From Charina bottae (lineage: Eukaryota > Chordata > Lepidosauria > Squamata > Charinaidae), in assembly GCA_023362775.1 (NCBI GenBank), contig JALMGJ010000002.1, positions 32,021,414 to 32,085,413 on the forward strand: a stretch of 64,000 nucleotides of DNA, written 5' to 3'. This document shows positions 21,217 to 33,600 of the stretch, one piece after another; position 1 is the stretch's first letter, and every line of letters begins with the position of its first letter. Both the position numbers and the translations under genes were made by a program. Below the pieces are notes generated by a model. That model was not told where the DNA came from and made no database searches. It worked only from the letters and a program-made list of their open reading frames with translations.

Positions 21217-24200
21217 ATGAGCACAGCGAAGATGTTGCCTGCAGTCGGGGGAGGATTTCCTCTGGAGAGACTGAATGACACTAATTATTCGTCATGGTCA
21301 TATAAAATGGAGATGTATCTTCAGCGTGAAGGGCTTTGGAGGAGTGTACTTTGCCCTGAACCAGACCTGGAAGATGAAGAAGTTGCTCTAAAGGACGATA
21401 GAGCATTGGCAAGCATAATTTTATGTCTGGAAGATAGCCAATTGTGTTATGTTAGAGACTGTCAGTTAGCCTATAAGTCTTGGGAAGCTTTAAAGAATGT
21501 TTATCTAAGAAGCTCACCGTTATGTAAAGTTTTACTAACACGGAAACTTTATCACGCCAGATTAGGTGTATCTGATAATATTAAGGATCACCTGCATTAT
21601 ATGACAGAGTTGTTTCAGGAGCTGGCTCAGAGAGATATGCCATTTACAGAAGCTAACAAAGTGTATATAATTCTCAGTTCTTTAAATGAAACGTGGGATA
21701 CTTTGTCAATGAGCTTTGGTTCGTTATCTGAGAAAGATTTGACCATAAATTACTTATCTGGCAGATTACTGGAAGAAGAGCAAAGAAGGCAGCAGTGTTC
21801 TAATGTAATTAGTTCTAAGCAAAACAGTGTTTGTGTTAAGGAATGTTCTGATAACCAAAACAATGTATTATTTGTGAAGAGAAACTGTTTCTGCTGTGGG
21901 TCACAAAAGCATTTGTTGTGGGATTATGATAAGAAAGGGAAGCCGAAGGCTAAGCTGAAAATTTCCAAGCCGGGAGAAGCAGCACAGCTGTCTTTAATTA
22001 GTTCAAGTGTAGAACAAGATTTAAAGGGACCATTTTTACTTGACAGTGGGGCTTGTCAGCATATAGGAAATAACAGACAGATGTTTAAGAGTTTTATGCA
22101 AGCTGATAGAGATCATGTTACTCTAGCTAATGGAAGCATTGCATCTGTGACTGGTAAGGGATTTGTATATGTACCAGGGTTAAATATTGAATTATCAATG
22201 TTGTGTGTACCTGAACTGGAGTACAATATAATTAGTGTGTCACAATTGGATAAACAGGGTTATACTGTACATTTTGGTAATAATGAACGTATTGTCATGA
22301 AGGATAACAATGTTTGTGGCAAAGGTATTTTGCAAAACTGTCTTTATGAAATTGTACAAGCCAGGACAAGCAGCAGCCATCATGGTTTAGCTACGATTAA
22401 TAAGCCAACACATGATTCATGTGCACACCTGTGGCACAGGAGGCTTGGACATCCAAGTTTCAAAGTGATTGAAAAGATGTCAGAAGCAAGTTCTGGAATG
22501 GAATTGAAAAAGTGCCAAGTGTATTTGGATTGCACAGCTTGTAAGGTTGCAAAGTCAAAGGTGTTTCCTGTGAGCAAATTCAGTGATAGGAAGTCACATA
22601 AATGTTTTGAATTAGTTCACGCTGACTTAATTGGTCCACTACCAGCTTCAATAGGGGGTGCTAAATATGTTTTAGTCATTGTAGATGATTATACTAGATT
22701 TGGGTTCTGTTACCTATTGAAAGCTAAAAGTCAAACATTTGAAAAGTTTAGAAACTGGGTGCAGTTTGTTGAACGTAGGTATAGCACAAAGGTGTGTAGT
22801 TTACAAACTGACCGGGGTACAGAGTTTCTGAGTGGGAGTTTTCAGCAATGGCTCCGTAGAAGGGGCATTGTGCATAGGAGAACTAACCCACATAGTTCAG
22901 CTGAGAATGGCGTGGCTGAACGTAGGAATTTGGCATTGCAGACAGTGAAGGATTCACTCATTGCTGACTCAGGGTTATCAAGAGGATACTGGGGAGAGGC
23001 AATATTAACTGCTAATTATTTAATTAACAGGTTATGGAGTGTATCTGTAAACCAAACTCCATATTATATGTTATATGGCAAGAAGCCACCATTAGGTCAT
23101 TTGAAGGTGTTTGGGTGCACTGCCTATGTTCACGTGCATAAGGAGGTACGTAGGAAAGGACAGGCAAAAGCACAGAAGCTGACATTTGTGGGGTATGAGC
23201 CAGGGACCAAGGGATATAGGTTCACTGATGGCAGGAAAGTTGTTATCTCTAGGTCAGCAAGTTTTAGTGAGCAGAGCAATTGGCAGAGATTACACGGGAG
23301 TAGTGAGGTTTATCTTCCTAGTCAGAGCAGTTTTGAGTTTTCAGAGCAGACAGAGGCCACTGATGTGATTAAGGAAGAGGAATTAACTCCTAGTGTGCCA
23401 ATGATGCAGGATGCTACAGTATTGCGTAGATCTGAGAGAGTTAACAAGGGCATACCACCTCAGCGTTATACACCAGGTGATGTAAAAGTGTGTTTTATTG
23501 ATTATGAACCTCGTAATTACAGGGACGTATTGAAGTTGCCACAACCCGAGCAGAGTAGATGGAAAGCTGCTATGGATGTGGAAATGAAAGCCATTAATTC
23601 TCATAAGGTTTTCAAATCTACTAGGCTGCCTGAGGGACATAGAGCAGTAGGCTGTAGATGGGTGTATAAGAAGAAAACCTTAGTGAATGGTGATATTCAG
23701 TATAAGGCTAGGTTGGTAGCACAAGGATTTTCCCAGATAAAGAATCAGACTTATGATGAAGTTTTTGCACCAACGCTAAGAGGGGAGACATTTAGGTTTG
23801 CCTTAGCAATGGCAGCAGATGGGAATTGTGTAGTACAGCATTATGATATCACAACAGCATATTTGCATGCTGATTTGAATGAAGAGATCTATATGATTGA
23901 AGCCCCAGGGTATGAATCAAAGATTGCAGGAAGGGTATACAAGTTGCAGAAAGCATTGTATGGACTCAAGCAGTCAGCACGTTGCTGGAATCTAACTTTA
24001 GATAAGGAATTACAAAGAATGGGATTCAAGTGTAGTATAGCTGACCCATGTCTGTATGTAAAGCAATGTGAAAACGATGAACAGATTTTGCTTTTGATTT
24101 TTGTAGACGATTTGTGTCTTATAGCGAAAGATCAAAGCAGGGTAATTGAATTTACTGAAAATCTGAAACAGCACTTTGATGTCAAAGATATGGGAGAAAT

Positions 24201-24900
24201 TAAGAATTACCTAGGCATGGGTATTCAGAAGGTTGATGGGGGTTATGTTCTAGAGCAGCGGAAGAAAATTGAAGCACTGCTAAGAGAGAACAATATGGAA
24301 CAGTGTAAAGAAGTTTCTACCCCGATGACAACAGATTTTGTTAAATTAGAGACTGGAGATGATGACCAAACTTCATGTGATCAAGAACACTATCATTCAA
24401 TAATTGGAAGTTTATTGTATATAGCACAATGGTCGCGTCCTGATATCGGGAACGCAGTCAATGTTCTGAGTAGATATGTAACCAAACCTACTCAGAGGCA
24501 TTGGGAAGGTATCAAACGTGTGTTTAGATATCTGAAGTGGACTATTGATAAATATTTATTGATAAAACCATGTAAGCCATTGGAATTGAAATGCTATGTA
24601 GATAGTGATTGGGGTAACGATGTACATGACAGAAAATCAATGACAGGGTTGATATTAATGTTTGGTAACACCTTGGTTGGGTGGAGGTCTCGTAAACAAA
24701 GTTCAGTAGCTGTGTCAACGGCAGAGGCGGAATATGCAGCATTATCTGATTTGTGTTCAGAATTAATTTGGTATAAGCAATTGTTAATGGATGTAAATAT
24801 AACAATTGAGGGGCCTATATGTGTATACGATGATAGTGAGGCATGTATACAGATTGCAAAGAGTGATAAGGTCACTCAGAGCACGAAGCAAGCATGTTGA
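21217..24900 (+). CDS. Ty1/copia Gag-Pol polyprotein (copia-2)
   Basis: One frame of 1227 codons makes capsid-like Gag, protease, integrase, RT and RNase H for an LTR retrotransposon. Gag starts MSTAKMLPAVGGG with the copia-type LNDTNYSSWSYKM. A zinc knuckle lies near residue 224 (CFCCGSQKHLLWDY: the last Cys is Tyr). The protease LLDSGA is near 274. The integrase HHCC region begins near 403, with core D, D and E near 468, 530 and 560 (HADLIGPL, QTDRGTEF, SSAENGVAERR). The RT catalytic FVDDLCL is near 961 and RNase H YVDSDWGND near 1129. A small indel near 24880 shifts the frame: the last 55 or so residues, ending ADVMTKPL and beyond, continue in another frame to 25066. Apart from that and the Cys change, the catalytic residues look intact. 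Confidence 0.9.
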   Translation: MSTAKMLPAVGGGFPLERLNDTNYSSWSYKMEMYLQREGLWRSVLCPEPDLEDEEVALKDDRALASIILCLEDSQLCYVRDCQLAYKSWEALKNVYLRSSPLCKVLLTRKLYHARLGVSDNIKDHLHYMTELFQELAQRDMPFTEANKVYIILSSLNETWDTLSMSFGSLSEKDLTINYLSGRLLEEEQRRQQCSNVISSKQNSVCVKECSDNQNNVLFVKRNCFCCGSQKHLLWDYDKKGKPKAKLKISKPGEAAQLSLISSSVEQDLKGPFLLDSGACQHIGNNRQMFKSFMQADRDHVTLANGSIASVTGKGFVYVPGLNIELSMLCVPELEYNIISVSQLDKQGYTVHFGNNERIVMKDNNVCGKGILQNCLYEIVQARTSSSHHGLATINKPTHDSCAHLWHRRLGHPSFKVIEKMSEASSGMELKKCQVYLDCTACKVAKSKVFPVSKFSDRKSHKCFELVHADLIGPLPASIGGAKYVLVIVDDYTRFGFCYLLKAKSQTFEKFRNWVQFVERRYSTKVCSLQTDRGTEFLSGSFQQWLRRRGIVHRRTNPHSSAENGVAERRNLALQTVKDSLIADSGLSRGYWGEAILTANYLINRLWSVSVNQTPYYMLYGKKPPLGHLKVFGCTAYVHVHKEVRRKGQAKAQKLTFVGYEPGTKGYRFTDGRKVVISRSASFSEQSNWQRLHGSSEVYLPSQSSFEFSEQTEATDVIKEEELTPSVPMMQDATVLRRSERVNKGIPPQRYTPGDVKVCFIDYEPRNYRDVLKLPQPEQSRWKAAMDVEMKAINSHKVFKSTRLPEGHRAVGCRWVYKKKTLVNGDIQYKARLVAQGFSQIKNQTYDEVFAPTLRGETFRFALAMAADGNCVVQHYDITTAYLHADLNEEIYMIEAPGYESKIAGRVYKLQKALYGLKQSARCWNLTLDKELQRMGFKCSIADPCLYVKQCENDEQILLLIFVDDLCLIAKDQSRVIEFTENLKQHFDVKDMGEIKNYLGMGIQKVDGGYVLEQRKKIEALLRENNMEQCKEVSTPMTTDFVKLETGDDDQTSCDQEHYHSIIGSLLYIAQWSRPDIGNAVNVLSRYVTKPTQRHWEGIKRVFRYLKWTIDKYLLIKPCKPLELKCYVDSDWGNDVHDRKSMTGLILMFGNTLVGWRSRKQSSVAVSTAEAEYAALSDLCSELIWYKQLLMDVNITIEGPICVYDDSEACIQIAKSDKVTQSTKQAC

Positions 24901-25094
24901 TATCAAGTATCATAATGTTAGGAATGCTGTTAAAGAGTCTCTGATTGATTTGCAATATTGTCCATCTGAGTGTAATGTAGCAGATGTGATGACTAAGCCT
25001 CTAAGCATAGATAGAAATAGGATGTGTATATCTCAAATGTGTATGTCTTCTATTCTGTATATGTGAATGTGATATCTATTGTAAATTGAAGGGG

Positions 25095-25545
25095 TGTTAG
25101 GGTTTGATAAACCCAGGAATTTACTTCTAGATATAAATTATACAGAGAGGCTTGATTTCTAGGTAAAAGGTGAAATATTCTGCACAGTCACCCAATTAGC
25201 AGCCATTGTTGTAAGAATGATATGTCATGTGTGACTCATTCAGCAGGTGCTTAGAGTTAGGTTGGGTGTGGTAGTTAACGAGATTGACCTATAATGTGAT
25301 TGGTCAGTTTGACTATAAATGCAGAGATATTCTGTATTCCATTTTATTCCCATTTTACCTCGTGAAAGCTGTATCGTTGATGGTGTATCATTTGTTACTT
25401 GTGGAAGTGATCTGTAAATACGAATGTATATAAAGTAAATAGGATATTTGATATAACTTCTGTTTGGAGTCTATTTACTGCATAGTACTTGGATCACTGG
25501 TGCCTAGGAGAGAAGCAGGCCGCTCCATCCATGCGCCCTCTGACA
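25095..25545 (+). repeat. copia-2 3' LTR
   Basis: It starts TGTTAGGG directly after the purine tract and appears to end ...gccctctgaca against BovB sequence gatcacaac. This gives the usual TG...CA ends and a length of 451 bp. A possible TATA-like segment (tgactataaatgcag) lies at about 25309-25323. Confidence 0.75.
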
Positions 25546-26615
25546 GATCACAACAAACTGTGGCAAAGTCTTTAAGAGATGGGAGTACCAGACCACCATA
25601 CCTGTCTCCTGAGAAACCTGTATGCGGGTCAAGAAGCAACAGGTAGAACCGGACATGGGACAACCGATTGGTTCAAAATTGGGAAAGGAGTATGACAAGG
25701 CTGTATATTATCACCCTGCTTATTTAACTTATATGCAGAGTACATCATGAGAAATGCCGGGCTGGATGAATCACAAGCCGGAGTTAAGATTGCTGGGAGA
25801 AATATCAACAACCTCAGATATGCAGACAATACCACCCTAATGGCAGAAAGTGAAGAGGAACTAAAGAGCCTCTTGATGAGGGTGAAAGAGGAGAGTGCAA
25901 AAGGTGGCTTGAAACTCAACATTAAAAAAACTCAGATCATGGCATCTGGTCCCGTCACTTCCTGGCAAATAGAAGGGGAAGAAATGGAAGCAGTGACAGA
26001 TTTTATTTTCTTGGGCTCCAAGATCACCGCAGATGGTGACTGCAGCCATGAAATTAAAAGACACTTGCTCCTTGGGAGGAAAGCTATGGCAAACCTAGAC
26101 AGCATATAAAAATCAGAGACATCACCTTGCCGACAAAGGTCCGTATAATTAAAGCTATCGTTTTCCCAGTAGTAATGTATGGCTATGAGAGATGGACCTT
26201 AAGGAAGGCTGAGCGCCGAAGAATTGATGCTTTTGAACTGTGGTGCTGGAGAAGACTCCTAAGAGTCCCTTGGACTGCAAGGAGGTCAAATCAGTCAGTC
26301 CTAAAGGAAATCAACCCTGACTGCTCATTGGAAGGACAGATGCTGAAGCTGAAGCTCAAATACTTTGGCCACCTAATGCGGAGAGAGAACTCACTGGAAA
26401 AGACCCTGATGCTGGGAAAGACTGAAGGCAAAAGGAGAAGGGGACGGCAGAGGATGAGATGGTTAGATAGCATCACCGATGTAATGAACATGAATTTGAG
26501 TAAACTCCGGGAGACAGTGGAGGACAGGAAGGCCTGGTGTGCTATGGTCCATGAGGTCACGAAGAGTCAGACAGGAGTAAACGACTGAACAACAACAACT
26601 GTTATCTCTTGCTCC
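25546..26615 (+). mobile_element. BovB LINE, right part (RT C-terminus and 3' end)
   Basis: BovB resumes at gatcacaacaaactg, repeats about 86 bp already present at 20677-20762 with the same private changes (the TAA and catacctg), then continues to the 3' end (gaacaacaacaac, about 26600). The catalytic motif reads YADNTTLM where the intact copy has YADDTTLM, so an Asp is lost. Other stops at about 25694 and 26107 break the frame. The right half is dead. Confidence 0.9.
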
Positions 26616-27415
26616 CCGACTAGGTAAGATATATAAGTGACAGCAAATATCATCACATCATAAACAAGTTAGTAATATGCCACTTTTCAGATTAATGCAC
26701 TTCAGGAAAAGGAATAGAAATGAAGCAAAATACAAAATAAAATCCAAAGAATGACAGCACCATCCAGGGAATTTCTATCACATCTTATCATTAACCATGA
26801 AGACTGAGAGTCTTCTCCATTTAGAAAGAGAGAAGAAGACTTTTAACAGGTGCCTCTGATAGGTTATTTGATATATAATTATCTGGAGGTAACCATTTTG
26901 GAGTATCTGACCTTCATTGAGGAAGATGGCCTCCTCCACACAAGACAGAATAATAAGGAATTAGAATGTCCCCACTGGCTAGTGAAAAATGGTTCAATTC
27001 TTATAGCACATTACATTCTTTAAAATCTCAAGAAAAAATTTCTAGACTTAAAAGCAGTCAAACTTCCCTGAATTGCTCCCTTCCTGACTCTTGAACTCGA
27101 ACTATGCCCCTGAGTCATGCAAAACTGTTTTCTCCAGCTGCACACCTCTGTTGCAACAGTCATTCCCAATTCCCCTTCTAATTATTACAATCATGGTTAT
27201 TTATTCTAGTTTGGATAAAATTTATGGGATTTCCACCACCACCTTCATTAGTTTTCAAACATTGTGACAAAAAAAATGGGATATACAACAACTGGAGATC
27301 TGAAGTGTAACTACCTCCTGCTCCTTCACTGCAGTTCTGCTCTTCTGTGAATTCTCAGATCCAACTCTGTGCCAGAGTAAGAACTATAGGAAGGAACTTC
27401 ATCAATAGATCAAAA
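26616..27415. other. 5' flank of the V2R gene
   Basis: About 800 bp between the BovB 3' end and the receptor start codon. I see no repeat I can name. The promoter must lie here or further upstream beyond the transposon stack, but no TATA box or initiator is convincing. Confidence 0.4.
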
Positions 27416-27630
27416 ATGCCACTGCTGCAAAAGCAGCTCTTCCTTCTTCTGTCCCAAATTCCCTGTGCCACAATCCTGATGAAATGTCCACTGAAGGTGA
27501 TAATAGAAGAAAAGAAGGAGTTTAATTTCTACAAGCCAGGAGACTACCTGATAAGTGGAATAACAAGAATAATAGTTTCTGTCCTTTACCCATATGGTTT
27601 CTCTCAGCCTCCAACACACAAATTGGAAAG
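27416..27630 (+). CDS. VMN2R-like: V2R exon 1: signal peptide and N-terminus
   Basis: Encodes [15 protein letters not shown] (signal peptide), then CPL and [12 protein letters not shown], the V2R/CaSR-type start of the ligand-binding domain. The exon ends in aaattggaaag before the donor gtaatt and leaves two bases that join exon 2. The frame is open upstream to about 27347 but has no ATG there, so 27416 is the start. Confidence 0.9.
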
Positions 27631-30600
27631 GTAATTGTTGGCATGTACAGGATTCTGGTGACTGATTTTACCCACTCCAATGTCTTTTTACAAGGAATGA
27701 TTTTTCCAATTCCTAACCTTGAGAAAGGCAGGTCATTATTGCTTCTCCCAATTTGCTTTAAGGAAAAGGCTCCTGGGGCACATGATGATTTTTAAGAGCT
27801 GAGCATGCAAAGTTCCTTCTAAGTTCTTCCACAAGGGAACACATCAACACTGGGCAGCCTTGGCAGGACCCTCCCAAGATGCCTCTAGCGTGGGTGGGGT
27901 TCTGCCACTCCTCACAATGATTCCCTTGGTCCTGTGGAGAGTCAGCAAATACCCTCTGAGCAGAAGGTGACCCCTTGAGCCTCCTCCCCACCATCTCTTC
28001 TCCTTCCCTACATTGAACTCTGTCCTTCCTTCCTTCCTCCCTTTCCCACCTCTCTTTCCAACCGATGCCTTTTACCTATTTTGTAAGCTTTTCTGGCTTC
28101 CATTTTACCTTTGTTTTAAATTAAAGGAATACCTTTTGAAAACCAAATTAAAGGAGGAGAGAGATCCTAAATTATAGAGTAATGGTTTAGCTACAGAGGA
28201 TCACATTGAACATTTCTGAATATAGGGCAAAACTCCAAAGCCATAAATATTCTGCAAGAAAACAATATCTGGGTCTAACAATGGCTTGTTGAGGAGCGGG
28301 CCATCTCCAGGCAGGTACACTTGGTAAAACTTCCCTTTTTGCCTTCAGGAGGACTGGGAAGACCCAGTATTTCCCCCAAGCATTGGGCTAGGATGGGGGG
28401 GGTTGAGCTGTGAGGATGTTTGGACTGGCCCCTGGGTGAAGGGTATGTTTTAACTAGATTTTATGGATTGTTGTGAGCTGCGTAGAGTAGTTGTATGAGA
28501 TAGGTCCAATAGAAGTCCTGTAAATAAAGAACTAAAGTTTATTCTAAACAAATTGAAACAGTTACAATACTAAGAAACTTCTCCACTTTCTTTTACTAGT
28601 TTTCTCCAAATTTTTTTTACTTGTTTTCCTAACTGTGTTAGTGATGCTATAAGAGTTGTGTTCCGCATTCTCCCCCCTCCCCAAGACAAAATGTGGAGAA
28701 CATGATTATTAGGATCAGCTCTGGAATTTTTGGTAGGATCCCTTTGATCGTGACATAACAAGCTTAATCTATCTCTTTGGTGCTTGTTTTGGGAAGAACC
28801 TGCCTTTGGGGAAAATTGAACAGACCTTCTAATAGAAATGTCCAAGAGACCCCTTTGTGGGGGGAGATGGGCGGTGATAGAAGTTGGACAAAATAAATAA
28901 AAATAAATAAAATTCTATCACCTGGAAAGGCCCTATAAATAAACAATTCAGGAATTCCCTATTTTTTAATTGAACAATGAGTATATGATAATATTGTCTG
29001 TATTACATATATAAATATAAAAATACAGTAAATATGACATGCTTTTATGAACTGAAGAAGTTCCAAATTCGTGATGAGGACCTTTTGATATCTGTTTTGT
29101 TTCAGTGTGCCAATGAGCTTCTACCACATCCTGCCCTTCTTGTTTGCTGTTCATGAGATCAACCAGAATCCAAGGCTCTTACCCAACATCACCCTGGGCT
29201 ACAACATCTATGAGAGCTTTTTCAAAGGAAAAATGACCTATGAGGCCATGATGGACTTGCTGTCTACAGGGCAAGAGAATGTCCCAAACTACAGATGTGG
29301 AAGACAACAGAACCTGCTGGCAGTTCTTGAAGAGACAGATTCTGAACTCTTTCAACATATTTCTACCATGTTGGGCATCTACAAGATCCCACAGGTATGA
29401 AGCAAAAATGAACTTAATTCCCTGTTATAAAATCTACAGATTAGCGCAGAACACAGCACTCATATATATCTCCAAATAAACATGGAGTCAGAGAGTGAAT
29501 ATTAAAAGACCTGAAAGAATCTCCTTTCCATTAAATGCATATATCTTTCTGTTGTCTCCCTGCCACAAAATGGCTTTGAAACAGTGCCTAGGCTTTGTGA
29601 CTTCTCCTTTTCTGCCACTGAAGAGCCTTTCTTCAAAAAAGGAGAACAGCATGTACATGAACTTGGGTCCCGTGGAAGAATGTTTATTAAAGTTGGGGAA
29701 AGGGAGGAGAAATGTAAAGGCCACAAAAGCTTGAAGAAAGGAAACAGGTGGAATGTGGCCTCTTGCAAGAGTGAGTGTGTTGAAAATGGGTATGACAAAG
29801 CTAGACCAAAGAGATCCAACAGCTGTATGCGTGCTGAATGAGTGAGTTTTAAATTAAAAATGACCAAAAAAAAGAGAGGTGGTTTTGTCCAAAGAATCAA
29901 AGAATGAAAAAGTTAAAAGAGGCTGTAGAGATCTTATAGCCTAATCCCCAGCCCAGAACAGGTATCCTCAGACAACTCCAGAGAAATGGCTATCCAACAT
30001 TTACATGAAACCCTCCTGTGACGGAGCTCCAGGAGGCAGGCTAGTCCAGCAGCTGATAACTCTGATAGTCAGGAAATTTTAAGATTAAATTTTAAGGAAC
30101 TGTTTAAGGTTGGGTCTGAGGATCACATTACAAAAGAAAGAGGAAGGAAAAGGGAATGGGTCAAGGAACGCCATGGAACACCATGGAGAGCATGAGGGCA
30201 CAACCAGAAAGCAGCTTTAAAATGCCTCTCTAGTCCATAAAACAGTACAAAGGATGTCATCATCAATTTATTCGCTCCTCTTATGAACTGGAGCTTGCCA
30301 CAGTGCCAGTGATCTTGGGTTATCAAACAGGCTTCAGCCGTCCAGACGTCTCAAATATGTCTATAATTAAGAACCAGTTAAAGAGTCTATTATCAAATAT
30401 TTGAAATCAATCAGATAAACGCAATAAAATAATATTCAAATAAGAAGTTTGAAATAAGTTGATGGGGGGAATGTAAGAAACAATATTTCAAGTCAACTTA
30501 TAAAGCAATATTTCAAGTCAACTTATAAAGCAATCAAATCAGCAATAATAATATATGAGAATGAAACATGTTTGTCAGTTCAACGAACAAAAAGAAGTTG

Positions 30601-33600
30601 CATGAATAGCATCATATCGGCTGGGGTTGAGATTTAGGCAGATTCTGACTGAGAATGAGAATGTGGGATTTAGCCATCACTCCTGATCAGAATGGCATGT
30701 GTGTGTTTGTGTGAGTTTGTGTGTATGTGTGTCCCTGGTAAATCAGAGTTCTCTGCTCCAATGTATTCAGATGCTCCTCTCTGCCCTGGAACACTTGCAG
30801 GGTCTGATCTACTATCTGGGTGACCCAAAGACTCTGCAGGGCTCATGTGAGCCTCAGCTGTTCTCAGCATAAGTGCGCCACTGCATCCAATCCCTCACCC
30901 ATGCTTAGCTGCCTGGGTAGGGTTTGATCCATGAGGATCACCCACCGAAAAGGTCAGAACCGCCTAGCCTCAAAGAAGTGAACAGGAGAATAGGAGAGGA
31001 CACCAAGGGAGACAGTAAATGTCAGGGGTGTTTTCTGGAAACTTCTCTTAGCAGTGGGGAAAGGAGGTCCTTACATTTAAGCACCTGACTTTTGTCATTA
31101 CAAGGGACACAAACTACCAATATTTCTCTTTCCTATTAGATCAGCTTCGGGGTTATCAGCCACATTCCTGAGCAAAGTCATCATTTTCCCTTTTTCTACC
31201 GGATGAGTCCAAAAGAAGAACCTCCTTACTCAGCAATTGTCAAGCTGCTCCTGCATTTCCGATGGACGTGGATTGCCCTCCTTGCTCAGGACAATGAAAC
31301 AGGAGAAAACTTTAAAAGAACTTTCACAACTATAGCTGAAAAAAGTGGAATTTGCATTGTCCTCTCAGAAACCATCCCAGCAATGAATGAGGATATAAGT
31401 GTCGAAAAAGTGTTGCTGAAAAAACAGAGGCAAAGACTCTTTTCTTTTATCAATAATCCAGTAAAAATTACAGTTTGTCAACTGGATCTTCAGGCCACAA
31501 TAATACTATCAGGTCTACTAGACAGAACTAACAATATTTATAACTTCACTGGGGGAAAAGTGTGGATTGCAACTACTTTGTCAGTTATAGGTATAAGACT
31601 GTTTTACTCCTGGGTTGATCTTCAACGTAAAAATGCTTTGTTTTCCTTCCACACACAGACAAAGAAAAGGACACAATATTATGATTTTGATTCATATTAC
31701 ACTTCTGAAATTATTTACTCTGAAATTGAGCAATATGTGAAGTCAGCATTTCAGTGTTCCTATTCAAGGCCTCTGTTGTCTAAGAAAGTTTGGGAAAGGT
31801 GCACAGAAAAAGAGAACTGGGAAATCTCACCCACTGAAATGGTTGCAAGAATCCTGTCTCAGGATGCCTCCAGTATTTCCACAGCAATCCAAGCTCTGGC
31901 CTGGGTCCTCAATGCTGCCACTTCCTCCCAACTGAGGAGGAGGAGGATGCTGGTTGGAGACCATCAGACACCCCAGGTGGTACAGCCATGGCAGGTGAGA
32001 CTTCTCCTTTGAGGTTCCATCGATGCTGCTCCTTCAATTCCTCAGTGTTATATTGGATGTAGGGAGGGATGAGATATTCCACACAGCAGTTGCCCAGTTT
32101 GTAGTATTTGAGAGTGAGAGAGAGAGAGAGGGATTATGTTGATAAATCTTCCAAACTCGAACCTTCTGTTCTGGTTTGGGATTCTGTAATGACAGAGATA
32201 CCTATATAGTGACAAAGCGACTTTCCCCATTTGCAAATTAAACAAGTATCAGGATGCTCTAGCCATCTTCAGCCCTCTCCCGTGATCTCACATGGTGGTC
32301 TTGCCTAGTTTCCGAGACTATCAGTTAGTCTTGACTTTGGTTTCATTGCCTTAGCAGAAGAAGGTCGTAGCAAGAGAAATCTTCCAGACATCACATGAAA
32401 TAATACCTTACTCAAGACATGTTTCTATTGTCTTGTTTTATACAATATATGTATAGTTTTCTTGCATGTATATTCAGGAAAATGAGATTAAGAGTCTGCA
32501 ACACAAACATTTCAACTATCCTTATTCTGCATCAGATTCCAGGGTAACTAAGAGTGCTGTAGCACCTCTGGCACAGAGAACAATCAGTGCTAAGGGTAAG
32601 TTTTATAAGTACTATAAGGATCAGTTAGCCTGGGCAAACCTTTTGTGAGGTTCCTAATGCCCTAATCTTAACTTCTAAGAACATCTCCCACACACCATTA
32701 AAGATATGCAAAAGTCTTTATTAGTATGGGTAACTACAAGCTCTTCAAAGCCTTGAATGAATTGTTCCTGCTTAAAGACCCAATTCAGACAGTTCCATTC
32801 CCCCTCAGCCCCTGAAGGGTCATTTGGATTTGATCCCCATTCAGCAAACTTTTAGGCAACCTGACGGGATTTCAGAATGTAGGGTTTCTCCTAGCTTCAT
32901 TTGTACCACTATGATTTAGCCCATACTCCACAAAGAAACAACAAGCACTGGCAACTAAGTATTTTAATTTAAAAAAAAAAACTCCTGTAGTAGCTGAGGC
33001 TAAGTTAATTGTGCAATGTATCTCGGTCTTGTCTAGGTGCTGAGCCAAGGAGTTAGTCTTGACTTTGGTGTCATGGCCCTGTCAGAAGAAGGTTGCAGCA
33101 AGAGAAATCTTCCAGACAGGTCATGAAATACTAGGTTACTCAAGACAGATTACTATTGTCTTGTTTTATATAAGGGAGTCTTATAAGTACAGTTTACTTA
33201 CACACACACCAAAACACACAAAAAAATATAAATATAAATATAAATATAAATATAAATATAAATATAAATATAAATATAAATATAAATATAAATATAAATA
33301 TAAATATAAATATATGAATGATTAAGAGTCTGCAACACAAGCATTTCAGCTTTCCTTATCCTGCATCAGATCAATATCTTTGATAATATGATGGTGTGGT
33401 CACTGAACTTGAGCTGGACATCCTAGAGAGTGAAGTCAAGTGGGCCTTAGGAAGCATCACTAACAACAAAGCTAGCGGAGAAGAGAGTATCCCAGCTGAG
33501 CTATTTAAAATCCTAAAAGATGATGCTGTTAAAGTGCTGCACTCAATATGCCAACAAATTTGGAAAACTCAACAGTGGCCACAGGATTGGAAAAGGTCAG

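Larger units (their letters stand above)
20765..25545 (+). mobile_element. Ty1/copia LTR retrotransposon, nearly complete (copia-2)
   Basis: Layout: truncated 5' LTR (20765-20946), a putative primer-binding site, leader, one long gag-pol frame from 21217, purine tract gaagggg (25088-25094), and 3' LTR (25095-25545). Over about 165 shared bases the two LTR copies differ at roughly one position (cgtatg versus cgaatg), indicating a young insertion. It sits inside a BovB LINE. The first 270 or so bases of the 5' LTR are absent, replaced by BovB sequence that is repeated on the right side. Confidence 0.9.

Noticed and set aside
29584..29841. An additional V2R exon in intron 2
   Set aside because: The frame has no V2R motif and the six exons already join in phase to a full-length receptor.
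33226..33315. CRISPR-like regular repeat
   Set aside because: The unit is six bases with no spacers: a microsatellite in a eukaryotic genome.
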